The notes under the pieces: generated by a model | What the model was told of the DNA's origin: nothing | What the model saw: only the letters and a program-made list of their open reading frames with translations | Database searches by the model: none | NCBI GenBank assembly: GCA_963781495.1 | Contig: CAWAFX010000001.1 | Span: 62,001-126,000 of the forward strand | DNA: 64,000 nt | Direction of reading: 5' to 3' | From: Mayfieldus sp963781495 | GTDB lineage: Bacteria > Actinomycetota > Thermoleophilia > Solirubrobacterales > 70-9 | Made by a program: the position numbers and the translations under genes | In this document: positions 54,062 to 62,331 of the stretch, in pieces | Position numbering within the stretch: the first letter of the stretch is position 1 | Layout: every line of letters starts with the position of its first letter

Positions 54062-54104
54062 GCCGTTAGTTAAGCATAGACTTACGTAAGTGTCAACTAA
54101 CGGC
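54062..54104 (-). promoter_or_regulatory. ArsR operator/promoter with two inverted repeats
   Basis: GCCGTTAGTT (54062-54071) and AACTAACGGC (54095-54104) are a perfect 10-bp inverted repeat. Inside lies ACTTACGTAAGT (54080-54091), a perfect 12-bp palindrome. The segment is markedly AT-richer than the flanks and ends 2 bases from the arsR ATG, as expected of an autoregulated operator. Confidence 0.7.
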
Positions 54105-54166
54105 TACCGGATCGGACAAGTTGACCGTTACGGATTTATGTCTACCCGGGGCCCTAACCCCCGCGA

Positions 54167-54871
54167 TCAGACCCGGGGCGAGATCGCGATCAGCAGCTGC
54201 GGCCAGACGGTGATCTCGACCAGCGCCGCCACGAGGATCATCGGCACCGCGATCGCGACGGTGACGAAAGTGGCCGCCAGCAGCTGGTTCCACTCCCCCC
54301 TGCGGCTGGCCAGGATCCAGGCCGCCAGGGGCAGGAATACCGCCGTCAGCTCGAGCACCGCCTGCGGCAGGACGCTGACGATCAGCAGCCCGTCGCCGAC
54401 GTGGAGGTGGTAGGCGACCGTCGAGGCCTGAAACCCGAGCGTCAGGGCCTGGATCGAGAGCGAGAACAGGGTCACGCCGATCACGAAGGCGATCGCCAGC
54501 TCGCCGGCCTTGACGTGGACCCAGCGCGAGAACCCGGTGCGGCTCTCGGCCGCGATCGGCATCGAAGCCCCGGCCATGAAGCCGGCCACGCAGGCGGTCG
54601 CGTGGAAGGCGAGGACGGTGCCGTTGCGCAGCAGCAGGCGCAGGAAGTCGGATAGATCGACCGGGCGGGTGACGCCGGGCAGGGTGATCGGCGAGACATC
54701 GGGGGTCATGACCATCGCGACCAGCCAGGTCGCGATCAGCAGCGAGCAGGCGATGGCCAGGCTCAACGCGCCCCAGCCCCAGAGAACCGACCAGCCCTTG
54801 CGCTGCCAGGCCTCGAAGGTGCCGCGGGTGTCGCGCAGCCCCTGAGCGAGGGCGTACTGGTTGACGCTCAT
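54167..54871 (-). CDS. SpoIIM-like (DUF95) multi-span membrane protein
   Basis: 234 residues from ATG 54871. Five hydrophobic segments and the SpoIIM-type landmarks LLRNGTVLAFHATACVAGFM, LPQAVLELTAVFLPLAAWIL and LVAALVEITVWPQ. In Actinobacteria such proteins are often paired with RDD-type genes; here none is adjacent. The frame is open further upstream but that part is antisense tRNA-Ala, so ATG 54871 is preferred. Confidence 0.82.
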   Translation of the reverse strand: MSVNQYALAQGLRDTRGTFEAWQRKGWSVLWGWGALSLAIACSLLIATWLVAMVMTPDVSPITLPGVTRPVDLSDFLRLLLRNGTVLAFHATACVAGFMAGASMPIAAESRTGFSRWVHVKAGELAIAFVIGVTLFSLSIQALTLGFQASTVAYHLHVGDGLLIVSVLPQAVLELTAVFLPLAAWILASRRGEWNQLLAATFVTVAIAVPMILVAALVEITVWPQLLIAISPRV

Positions 54872-54960
54872 GAGGGAGCATCGGCAGGCACCGTGCCCCG
54901 ATTGAGGCGCTGGGCCGAAATAGGGGTTTCCCCCCGGGGAGGCGCCGCCGGTCTGGGAAA

Positions 54961-55033
54961 TGGAGCTGAGGGGACTCGAACCCCTGACCTTCGCGCTGCC
55001 AGCGCGACGCTCTTCCAGCTGAGCTACAGCCCC
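54961..55033 (-). tRNA. tRNA-Ala, anticodon GGC
   Basis: 73 bases. Acceptor GGGGCTG pairs with CAGCTCC plus discriminator A; D arm GCTC-AGCTGGAAG-AGC; anticodon arm TCGCG-CTGGCAG-CGCGA with GGC at 34-36; T arm AGGGG-TTCGAGT-CCCCT. CCA is not encoded. Isolated between the SpoIIM-like gene and the methyltransferase. Confidence 0.96.
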
Positions 55034-55080
55034 AGCGGCCAACGATTTTAGATGTCTTGGGCTTGTTAGCCTCGCGACCC

Positions 55081-56136
55081 GTGCGGATCGGGATCAGCTA
55101 CGACGGAGCGCTGGAGCGGATCGGGGTGCTGCTGAACAAGGTGCCGGTCCCGGTCGGCCTCTCGATGTTCGGGATGCCGACCGCCCGCACGGTGCAGGCC
55201 GGCCAGCGGCTGGGGATCTTCCGCGAGCTCGCCGCGGGGCCGGCGACCGCGGCCGAGCTGGCGCAGAAGCTCGGGCTGCGCGACGAGGGGACGCGGCGGC
55301 TGCTCGACGCCCTCTGCGTGACCGGGACGGTGAAGCTGGTCTCAGGCGACCGCTACGAGCTGACCCGGCGCAGCCGCAAGTGGGTCGATCCGGCTTCGGA
55401 CGAATACGTCGGCGGCTTCATCGCCGACAACCACCACTACTGGGAGTGGTGGCAGGGGCTCGAGGACCTGGTCCGCGACGGGCGCTCGGTCGAGATGCAC
55501 GACCGCCCGCCCGACGACCCCTACTGGGCCACCTACATCACCGGCCAGTATCAGCTGGCCCGCCTCTCCAGCGACCACGTCGCCAAGGTCGTCGGACTGG
55601 CCCAGGGCGCGACCTCGCTTCTCGACGTCGCCGGCGGCCATGGCGAGTTCTCGATGGCCCTCTGCCGCCGCCACCCGAAGCTGCGATCGACGATCGTCGA
55701 CCTTCCGGGCAGCGCCCGCATCGGCCGCGAGATCGTCGCCGAGGCGGGGATGTCGGACCGGGTCACCTACCTCGAGGGCGACATGTTCGAGGCCGACCTC
55801 GGCGGCCCCCACGACGGCGCGCTGTGCTTCAACATCGTCCACCACCTCTCGCCCGAGCAGGCGCGCAGCCTGTTCGAGCGGGTCGGCGAGTCGTTGCGCC
55901 CGGGGGCGCCGCTCTGCGTCCTCGACCTCTTCGACCGCCCGCCCGGCAAGCAGCCCGACACCAGCAGCATGCTCGGCCTCTTCTTCCACCTCACCTCCGG
56001 AGCCGACACCTACACCGCCGACGAGGTCGGCGACTGGCTCGCCGCGAGCGGCTTCGAGGCGCCGCGGCGCAAGACGATCCCCGAGCTTCCGGGGCTGGCG
56101 ATCCTGCGCGCCGAGCGTTCGGGAGTGGCGGCCTAG
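55081..56136 (+). CDS. O-methyltransferase-type SAM-dependent methyltransferase
   Basis: 351 residues from GTG 55081. An N-terminal winged-helix dimerisation part (LGIFRELAAGPATAAELAQK, RRLLDALCVTGTVKLVSGDR) and a C-terminal catalytic domain with LLDVAGGHGEFSMALCRRHP, STIVDLPGSARIGREIV, EGDMFEADLGGPHDG and FNIVHHLSPEQARSLFERVG. Plant/actinomycete O-methyltransferase family 2 layout; substrate unknown. A TTG start at 55057 is possible. Stop overlaps the convergent DivIVA-like gene by 4 bases. Confidence 0.88.
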   Translation: MRIGISYDGALERIGVLLNKVPVPVGLSMFGMPTARTVQAGQRLGIFRELAAGPATAAELAQKLGLRDEGTRRLLDALCVTGTVKLVSGDRYELTRRSRKWVDPASDEYVGGFIADNHHYWEWWQGLEDLVRDGRSVEMHDRPPDDPYWATYITGQYQLARLSSDHVAKVVGLAQGATSLLDVAGGHGEFSMALCRRHPKLRSTIVDLPGSARIGREIVAEAGMSDRVTYLEGDMFEADLGGPHDGALCFNIVHHLSPEQARSLFERVGESLRPGAPLCVLDLFDRPPGKQPDTSSMLGLFFHLTSGADTYTADEVGDWLAASGFEAPRRKTIPELPGLAILRAERSGVAA

Positions 56137-56837
56137 GCCGCTTCGGCGTCGTCGTCTAGGTCGAGGACGACGCGGCCGCCGTCCTGGCGGCGGACGCGGA
56201 ATTCCATCGGCGCCCGCTCCTCGAGCTCGCGCAGCAGCTCGATCGGCTCGTCGAGGCGCATCGACAGCGTCGCCCGGCCCTCGGAGAACTTGCGGATCGA
56301 GATCTCCGAGGTGGCGCCGATCCTCTCCGCCGCGTCCTCGAAGCCGACCAGCTGCGAGAAGTCGCCCAGGGGCCCGATCTCGACCTCGACCAGGCCCTCG
56401 AAGAGCTCCGGCGCCGTGCGGGCCTCACCGCTGCCATTGGCGAGCGGATCGCCGCCGTTGGCCGCCGGCGCTTGGGTCGCCGGCGGGGCGGGCTCGAGCG
56501 CGACTCGGTCGGCGATCTCCTGCACCCTCTGGCTGATCTGAACCGCGTCGGCAAGCGCCTTCATGCGGATCCGCGTCGCCTGCCCCCGCGCCTGAGCCTG
56601 GATCTCCTCGATCCTCATCGCGACCGTCTGCAGGGCCGCGAGGCTGCGCTCGTGGCGCTGATTGGCCTCCGCCAGCCCCTCGCGCAGGCCCTGGAGCTCG
56701 CGCTCGCGGCCGACGACCGTCTGCGAGAGACCGTAGGTCTCTCGCTCGAGCTGGCTGATCCGCTGATCCCGGAAGCTCACGGCCGCATCGACATCAGCGC
56801 GCCGGTAGCCGAGGAAAGCCCTCCGGAAGCTACCCAT
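56133..56837 (-). CDS. DivIVA-like coiled-coil protein
   Basis: 234 residues from ATG 56837 (TTG 56846 also in frame). The DivIVA start signature is present: RRAFLGYRRADVDAAVSFRD. A coiled coil covers about residues 20-110 (QRISQLERETYGLSQTVVGR; GLREGLAEANQRHERSLAAL; RIEEIQAQARGQATRIRMKA). A Pro/Ala linker follows, and a C-terminal alpha/beta region (LFEGLVEVEIGPLGDFSQLV; RATLSMRLDEPIELLRELEE) that I cannot name. Probably a membrane-curvature or polar-growth factor. An SOS-box-like palindrome lies 56 bases upstream. Confidence 0.82.
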   Translation of the reverse strand: MGSFRRAFLGYRRADVDAAVSFRDQRISQLERETYGLSQTVVGRERELQGLREGLAEANQRHERSLAALQTVAMRIEEIQAQARGQATRIRMKALADAVQISQRVQEIADRVALEPAPPATQAPAANGGDPLANGSGEARTAPELFEGLVEVEIGPLGDFSQLVGFEDAAERIGATSEISIRKFSEGRATLSMRLDEPIELLRELEERAPMEFRVRRQDGGRVVLDLDDDAEAA

Positions 56838-56892
56838 GAGCGGCAAGCTAGGGCCGTGGTCGGACGCTATTTCGTTACATCCGGCGCGAACC

Positions 56893-56906
56893 CGAACACC
56901 TGTTCG
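56893..56906. promoter_or_regulatory. SOS-box-like palindrome (LexA type)
   Basis: CGAACACCTGTTCG is an exact match to the CGAAC-N4-GTTCG operator of Gram-positive LexA. It lies in the 91-base gap between rsfS and the DivIVA-like gene, 56 bases from the latter's ATG. LexA itself is not in the window. Confidence 0.55.
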
Positions 56907-56928
56907 CAGCCGCGTCCCCAGGCACGAC

Positions 56929-57309
56929 TCACGCAGGGGCGGCGCGGCTCTCCAGTCCCTCGCCCGGCAGCCCGAGCTCGAGCCGCGGCGCGTCGGACCA
57001 GAGCTGGTCGAGGCGGTAGCGGTCGCGTGCCTCGGGGGTGAAGACGTGAAGCACGCAATCGAGGTAGTCGAGCACCAGCCAACCCGCCGCCGGCCCGCCC
57101 TCCTGGCGCGCCAGCAGGCTCTCGTCGCGCTTCAGCCTCAGCGCCACCTCGTCGCCGATCGCCCCCGCCTGGCGCTCGTTGCGGGCACTGACGATGATCA
57201 GGAAGTCGGTGTAGGAGACGAGCCCGCGCATGTCAAGGGCGACGATCTCGGTCGCCCCCTTGGAATCGGCCAGCTCGGCCAGCCTGCGGGCCAGTGCCTC
57301 GGTCTCCAT
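56929..57309 (-). CDS. rsfS: Ribosomal silencing factor RsfS
   Basis: 126 residues. ALARRLAELADSKGATEIVA, LDMRGLVSYTDFLIIVSARN and WLVLDYLDCVLHVFTPEARD match the RsfS/Iojap family, which binds ribosomal protein L14 and blocks subunit joining. The start overlaps the nadD stop by one base. Confidence 0.95.
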   Translation of the reverse strand: METEALARRLAELADSKGATEIVALDMRGLVSYTDFLIIVSARNERQAGAIGDEVALRLKRDESLLARQEGGPAAGWLVLDYLDCVLHVFTPEARDRYRLDQLWSDAPRLELGLPGEGLESRAAPA

Positions 57310-57947
57310 CAGCGCGAGTAGACCCCCCGCTCCTCGATGAACCGCCCCACCTGCTCGGGGACGATGTAGCGCAGCGGACGGCCCTCCTTCGCCCTCTCGC
57401 GGGCCGCCGAGGAGGAGATCCCGAACTCGGGCATCTCCAGCATCTCGGCCCGGTTCTCGGCATCGAGGCTGCGCAGGACCGCGGCCACCTCGGTCTCCGA
57501 GACACCGGAGCGCCGGGCGATCGCCAGCCGCGCCAGCTCGACCACCCGCTCGGGATTGCGCCAGCTCTCGAGGCCCAGCGCTGCGTCGGCCCCCATCACG
57601 AAGACCAGCCCCTTCTCGCCCTGCTCGGCCAGGGCCTGCAGGGTCTCGTAGGTATACGAGGGGCCCTCGCGGTCGATCTCGACCGTCGAGACGACGAAGC
57701 GCTCGTCGTCGGTTGCGGCCAGCCGCGTCATCGCCAGCCGCAGCTCGGCGCCGGGGTCGTCGAGGATCCGCTTGTGCGGCGCCTGGCCGGTGGGCACGAA
57801 CAGGACCCGCTCCAGCCCGAGCTGCCAGATCGCCTCCTGGGCAAGCGCGAGGTGCCCCAAATGCGGCGGGTTGAACGCCGACCCGAGCACGCCGACCGAA
57901 GCGACCGGACCTCTACCCCCTCGTGGCTGACCCGGCGGCCCGATCAG
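57309..57947 (-). CDS. nadD: Nicotinate-nucleotide adenylyltransferase, apparently starting at CTG
   Basis: 212 residues if started at CTG 57947 (CTGA overlap with the proA stop). The nucleotidyltransferase motif is GVLGSAFNPPHLGHLALAQE; the C-terminal motif is FGISSSAARERAKEGRPLRY. Key residues of the HxGH motif are intact. A GTG at 57890 is the only canonical start but would cut off the first beta strand just before LGSAF. It makes NaAD for NAD synthesis. Confidence 0.9.
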   Translation of the reverse strand: MIGPPGQPRGGRGPVASVGVLGSAFNPPHLGHLALAQEAIWQLGLERVLFVPTGQAPHKRILDDPGAELRLAMTRLAATDDERFVVSTVEIDREGPSYTYETLQALAEQGEKGLVFVMGADAALGLESWRNPERVVELARLAIARRSGVSETEVAAVLRSLDAENRAEMLEMPEFGISSSAARERAKEGRPLRYIVPEQVGRFIEERGVYSR

Positions 57948-59209
57948 CCACGGGTCTGCCCGTTCCCGCGGGCGATGTACTTGTAGGTGGTCAGCTCGCG
58001 CAGGCCGACCGGCCCGCGCGCGTGAAGCTTCTGGGTCGAGTTGCCGATCTCGGCCCCCATCCCGTACTCGAAGCCGTCGGTGAAGCGGGTCGAGGCGTTG
58101 ACGTAGACGGCCGCCGCGTCGACGCCCTCGGTGAACTCCGCCGCCGCCTGATCGCTGGAGGTGACGATCGCCTCCGAGTGGCCGGTGCCGTGACGGTTGA
58201 TGTGATCGATCGCCTCCTGCTCGGAGTCGACGACCGCCACCGCCATCTTCATGTCCAGGTACTCGGTGTCCCAGTCCTCGGCCGCGGCCTGGCCGATCGG
58301 GGTCCCCCCCGCGTTCTCGCGTGTCCGCTCGTCGCCCACCAGCTCGACGCCGGCATCGCTCAGGTCGGCCAGGACGGCGGGGAGAAAGGCCGGCGCGGCG
58401 GTCGCGTTGACGAGCAGCGTCTCGGCCGAGTTGCAGACCCCGGGACGGTCGACCTTGGCGTCGTAGGCGATCTTCCGCGCCATCTCGAGGTCGGCGTCGG
58501 CGTGGACGTAGACGTGGCAGTTGCCCGCCGCGGCGTAGATCACCGGCACCGTGGCGACCTCCTTCAGGGCCGCCTTCAGCCCCTCGCCGCCGCGCGGGAT
58601 CAGCAGGTCGACCAGATCGTCCTGGGTGGCGAGTTCGAGCAGGTCGCCGTGATCGCCCCCGGGCAGGATCACGACCCCGTCCTCGGGCAGCCCGGCGTCG
58701 GCGAGCGCGTCGCGGACGATCGCCGCCAGGGCGCCGTTCGAGCGCTCGGCGTAGCTGGAGCCGCGCAGCACGATCGCGTTGCCGCTCTTTATCGTCAGCG
58801 CCGCGCAATCGACGGTCACATTCGGGCGCGCTTCGTAGACGACCGCCACGACCCCGAGCGGAACCCGTACCCGGCGCAGCTCGATGCCGCTGGCGATCGT
58901 GCGGGTCTCGATCTCCTCGCCGACCGGGTCGGGCAGCGCGATGATCTCGCGCACGCCCTGGGCCATCGCCCGCACCCGCTCCTCGTCGAGGGTGAGGCGG
59001 TCGCGCAGCGAGCTGCTGAGCCCGGCGGCGCGGTCGTCGGCGAGGTCGGCGGCGTTTGCCTCCAGCACCTCGTCGGCACGCTCGTCGAGCAGCTCGGCGG
59101 CCCGCGTCAGGGCAGCATTCTTGGCCTCGGTGGAGGCGGTGGCGAGCAGGCGCGACGCCGCCTTGGCGGCGGCGCAGCTCGCGGCGACGGTTCTGACGGT
59201 GGTGGCCAT
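57944..59209 (-). CDS. proA: Gamma-glutamyl phosphate reductase
   Basis: 421 residues. Aldehyde-dehydrogenase fold; catalytic Cys near residue 258 in VDRPGVCNSAETLLVNATAA. Other landmarks: VPLGVVAVVYEARPNVTVDC, GNAIVLRGSSYAERSN, LLIPRGGEGLKAALKE, and NASTRFTDGFEYGMGAEIGN. It makes glutamate semialdehyde for proline. Separated from proB by an 88-base gap with a strong hairpin. Confidence 0.96.
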   Translation of the reverse strand: MATTVRTVAASCAAAKAASRLLATASTEAKNAALTRAAELLDERADEVLEANAADLADDRAAGLSSSLRDRLTLDEERVRAMAQGVREIIALPDPVGEEIETRTIASGIELRRVRVPLGVVAVVYEARPNVTVDCAALTIKSGNAIVLRGSSYAERSNGALAAIVRDALADAGLPEDGVVILPGGDHGDLLELATQDDLVDLLIPRGGEGLKAALKEVATVPVIYAAAGNCHVYVHADADLEMARKIAYDAKVDRPGVCNSAETLLVNATAAPAFLPAVLADLSDAGVELVGDERTRENAGGTPIGQAAAEDWDTEYLDMKMAVAVVDSEQEAIDHINRHGTGHSEAIVTSSDQAAAEFTEGVDAAAVYVNASTRFTDGFEYGMGAEIGNSTQKLHARGPVGLRELTTYKYIARGNGQTRG

Positions 59210-59258
59210 CGCAGAGAGGGTAGCCGCGAAACGAAGTGGAGCGGCAGATGCAATGTCA

Positions 59259-59275
59259 GGCGGCCGTAGGCCGCC
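59259..59275 (-). terminator. Hairpin between proB and proA
   Basis: GGCGGCC-GTA-GGCCGCC, a perfect 7-bp stem with 3-base loop, in the 88-base proB-proA gap. No U-tract on the minus strand. It may lower proA expression relative to proB. Confidence 0.45.
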
Positions 59276-59297
59276 GCAAGTAATTCATGAACCCGAG

Positions 59298-60386
59298 CTA
59301 CGCGAGAACGAAGTTGTCGCGGTGCACGGCCTCCTCGGCCGCGTGCGGCATCAGCTCGCGGACCTGGCTGCTGTTCAGACCCTGGATCCGGCGCATCTCC
59401 TGGGCCGAGTAGTTGCTGATCCCCTTGCCGACCACCTCGCCGTCGACGACGACCTCGACCGCCTCGCCGGCTTCGAAGCTGCCCTGCACGTCGGTGATCC
59501 CGACCGGCAGCAGGCTGCTGCCGCTCTCGCGCAGCACCCGGGCCGCGCCGGCGTCGACTCCGAGCTGCCCGCGGGCGGGCTTTGCGTAGCGAAGCCAGAG
59601 CTTGAAGCTCGAGGTCCGGGTCGGCTTGGCGGGGAACTGCGTTCCCACCCGCTCCCCGGCGGCGGCGGCGGACAGGGTGCCGGCGGCGGTGCCGTCGCAG
59701 ATCACCGCCCGGATCCCCGACTCGCTTCCCATCTCGGCCGCGGCGACCTTGCTGCGCATGCCCCCGAGGCCGAAGGGCGATGTGCCGTCGCCGATCTCGT
59801 AGCCGCGCAGCTCGGCGAAGTCGGCAACCTCGGAGACCAGCTCGGCGGAGGGATCGCGGCGCGGGTCGGCGCTGTGCAGTCCCTCGATGTCGGTCAGCAG
59901 GACGAGCAGCCGCGCGTCGAGCAGGATCGCGACCTGGGCCGAGAGGAAGTCGTTGTCGCCGAAGCTGATCTCGTCGGTGGCGGTGGTGTCGTTCTCGTTC
60001 ACCACCGGCACCACCCCCCAGTCGAGCAGCCGCCGCAGGGTCTGGCGGGCATTGAGGTAGTTGGTCCGGGCGGCGACGTCCGACGCGGTCAGCAGCACCT
60101 GCGCCGAGCGCACCCCCTGCTCGGCCAGGCGCCGTTCGTAGGCGCGGAAGAGATCGCCCTGCCCGACCGCCGACGCGGCCTGCAGCTCGTCCATCGCCCG
60201 CGGGCGCTGACCGAGCTCGAGCAGCCGCATGCCGCGGGCGATCGCCCCCGAGGTGACCATCACGACCTGCTCGCCGTCCTTCTCGAGCTGCGCGACCTGG
60301 GCGCAGACGCGGTCGAGGACGTCGCTGCGCAGCTCGCCGTCCTCGGCGGCGACGATCGAAGAGCCCAGTTTCACGACCACCGTCAT
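59298..60386 (-). CDS. proB: Glutamate 5-kinase
   Basis: 362 residues from ATG 60386. Amino-acid kinase domain: TVVVKLGSSIVAAEDGEL, VVMVTSGAIARGMRLL, PVVNENDTTATDEISFGDND, LVLLTDIEGLHSADPRRDPS and GGMRSKVAAAEMG. A C-terminal PUA domain (about 275-362, GITDVQGSFEAGEAVEVVVD) is present, as in the E. coli enzyme. First committed step to proline, usually feedback-inhibited. It starts 26 bases after the ECF41 sigma gene. Confidence 0.95.
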   Translation of the reverse strand: MTVVVKLGSSIVAAEDGELRSDVLDRVCAQVAQLEKDGEQVVMVTSGAIARGMRLLELGQRPRAMDELQAASAVGQGDLFRAYERRLAEQGVRSAQVLLTASDVAARTNYLNARQTLRRLLDWGVVPVVNENDTTATDEISFGDNDFLSAQVAILLDARLLVLLTDIEGLHSADPRRDPSAELVSEVADFAELRGYEIGDGTSPFGLGGMRSKVAAAEMGSESGIRAVICDGTAAGTLSAAAAGERVGTQFPAKPTRTSSFKLWLRYAKPARGQLGVDAGAARVLRESGSSLLPVGITDVQGSFEAGEAVEVVVDGEVVGKGISNYSAQEMRRIQGLNSSQVRELMPHAAEEAVHRDNFVLA

Positions 60387-60412
60387 GGCGCTGAGTATGG
60401 CGGTGAGCCGGG

Positions 60413-61321
60413 CTAGTTTCCGCCACGATCCGGGTCGGCGGCCAGTTGCCCGAGATGGGCCAGCTTGTCCGGATTGACGACCGAGCGCACCGCCTGGATC
60501 CTGCCGTCGGCGATCTCGAGCGAAAAGACGTTGATCACCCTCCCCTCGGAGTCGACCCCGAGCGCCCCGGGCTGTCCGTTGACCTCGGCTGGGCGCAGCC
60601 TGTATCCGGCGATCCGCTTGCCCGCCCGCACCCAGGCCAGGAGTGTGCGCGCGACCCGGAGGCTGCCGTGCAGGGCCCGCGCCAGAGCCGGTGCCTTGCC
60701 GCCGCCGTCGCCCTGCAGCACGACGTCGTCGGCGAGCAGCGATTGCAGGCCCTCGAGATCGCCCTCCTGGGCGGCGGCGAAGAAGCGCCGCGCGAGCTCG
60801 TCGCGCTGCTCGCGCGAGGCTTCGAAGCGCGGCCTTCCCTCCTCGACCTTGCCCCTCGCGCGGGTCGCGAGCTGGCGGGCGTTGGCTTCGTTGACGTCGA
60901 TGATCGCGGCGATCTCGCCGTAGGGGTAGTCGAAGACGTCGTGGAGCAGGAAGACGGCGCGCTGCTCTGGCGAAAGACTCTCCAGCAAGACCAGGAACGC
61001 GGTCGAGAGCGAGTCGGCCATCTCGGCGCTTGCGGCAGGACCAGTGTCGGGATCGGTCAGCAATGGCTCCGGCAGCCAATCGCCGATATAGGTCTCGCGC
61101 CGTACGCGGGCGGAACGCAGGTGGTCGATCGCCAGCCGGGTGACCACGGTTGCGAGGAAGGACCGCGGCGAGGCGATCTGCTCACCCTCCTTTTCGGCCT
61201 GATGGAGGCGGAGGAGCGCCTCCTGGACGACGTCCTCGGCCTCGCCGACACCGCCGAGCATCCGGTAGGCGATCGCGAAGCCGCTCCGCCGCAGCTCCTC
61301 GATTGCCTCCGGATCGGCCAT
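60413..61321 (-). CDS. ECF41-type (SigJ-like) RNA polymerase sigma factor with SnoaL domain
   Basis: 302 residues. Sigma region 2 (FAIAYRMLGGVGEAEDVVQE, RSFLATVVTRLAIDHLRSAR) and region 4 (LSPEQRAVFLLHDVFDYPYG, EANARQLATRARGKVEEGRP) are followed by a fused NTF2/SnoaL domain. All three ECF41 signatures are seen: WLPEP in the linker (near 82), DGGGK (near 205) and NPDKL near the C-terminus. The fused domain regulates the factor, no anti-sigma gene is needed. Downstream of the epimerase gene by 3 bases. Confidence 0.93.
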   Translation of the reverse strand: MADPEAIEELRRSGFAIAYRMLGGVGEAEDVVQEALLRLHQAEKEGEQIASPRSFLATVVTRLAIDHLRSARVRRETYIGDWLPEPLLTDPDTGPAASAEMADSLSTAFLVLLESLSPEQRAVFLLHDVFDYPYGEIAAIIDVNEANARQLATRARGKVEEGRPRFEASREQRDELARRFFAAAQEGDLEGLQSLLADDVVLQGDGGGKAPALARALHGSLRVARTLLAWVRAGKRIAGYRLRPAEVNGQPGALGVDSEGRVINVFSLEIADGRIQAVRSVVNPDKLAHLGQLAADPDRGGN

Positions 61322-61324
61322 CGC

Positions 61325-62273
61325 TCAGCGCAGGCCTTCGACAAATCCCTGACGCCAACTCGCAAAGCGGGGCTGCCAGCCCAACTCCCGCTTCGCCTTC
61401 GTATTCGATGCCCCACGCACCTCGGTCATCATGACGACACCGGCCTTACCGGCGAGCAGGCGCGCCAGCCAGGCCGGAACGTGCCGGGGAGGTTTGGCGT
61501 CGACCGCGGCGGCCACGGCCGGCAGCCACTCCGAGACCGGCGCCGGCTCGTCGTCGACAACGTTGTAGATACCGCGCCCGGCGCCCTCGACCACGGCAAC
61601 GGTGGCCGCCGCGGCGTCGGCGATCTGGACGAACGACCAAAAGCCGCCCGCATCACCGACGAGCGGGAACTTGCGCCGGCGCAGCGCCTCGACCATCTCT
61701 CCATCCGGCTCCAGCGCCAACGAGGTTCCAGGTCCGTAGAAACCTCCGTAGCGCAGGACGACCCCCTCGGTCCAATCTGCTTCGCGTCACGACGCGCTCC
61801 ACGTAGCGGATCGCGTCGAGCGTCGAGCGCATCGCCGCCGGTGGATCGGGATCGAGGGGGTCGGTCTCGGTCTTGACCATCCCGCCGCTGCGGGCGAAGG
61901 GCCAGCCCGCATAGCTCTGGGCGACGACGCGCCTGGCTCCAACCGCACGAGCAGCGGCCAGGAGGTGATCGGTGCCCTCGGTGCGGAGCCGGTTGGTGGG
62001 CGCGAAGGCGCGCTCGATGTGGCGGAAGTCGGGCGAACCGGGCATCGCCGTGAGCTGATGCACGACGACCTCGGGGTCGGCCTCGGCAACGGCGCGGCCG
62101 ACTGCATCGGGGTCGAGCGCGTCGGCGACGGCGGGCTCGGCGCCCAGATCCCGGATCAGATCTCGCTTCGACTCCGAACGGGTCATTCCCACCACCCGGT
62201 GGCCCTTGGCGACCAGCTGCGGGACAAGCTGCTTTCCAAGCGCTCCAGTGGCGCCGGCGACGAAAATCCTCAT
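61325..62273 (-). pseudogene. NAD(P)-dependent epimerase (ECF41 partner), frameshifted
   Basis: The start ATG 62273 has a good site AAAGGAG eight bases upstream. The Rossmann motif VAGATGALGKQLVPQL and VVHQLTAMP are intact. Near 61785 one extra base shifts the frame (VVT then RSRLDRGG); removing it gives VVTEADWTEGVVLRYGGFYG, continuing as MALEPDGEMVEALRRRKFPL to the stop at 61325. Both parts are otherwise well preserved, so a recent indel or a sequencing error is likely. Such epimerases are among the COE genes typically controlled by ECF41. Confidence 0.8.
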
Positions 62274-62303
62274 GCTGACTCCTTTCTCGTCGTTCACCTC
62301 TAA

Positions 62304-62330
62304 GACGAGATAGCGGGGTCAGCCGTGACA
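62304..62330 (-). promoter_or_regulatory. ECF41-type promoter for the epimerase-sigma operon
   Basis: On the minus strand TGTCACG (62330-62324), a 16-base spacer and CGTC (62307-62304) match the reported ECF41 -35 (TGTCACA) and -10 (CGTC) boxes. The -10 is about 31 bases upstream of the epimerase ATG. Implies autoregulation. Confidence 0.65.
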
Positions 62331-62331
62331 G

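Noticed and set aside
54872..55042. N-terminal extension of the SpoIIM-like protein
   Set aside because: The extra residues are antisense tRNA-Ala, a known artefact.
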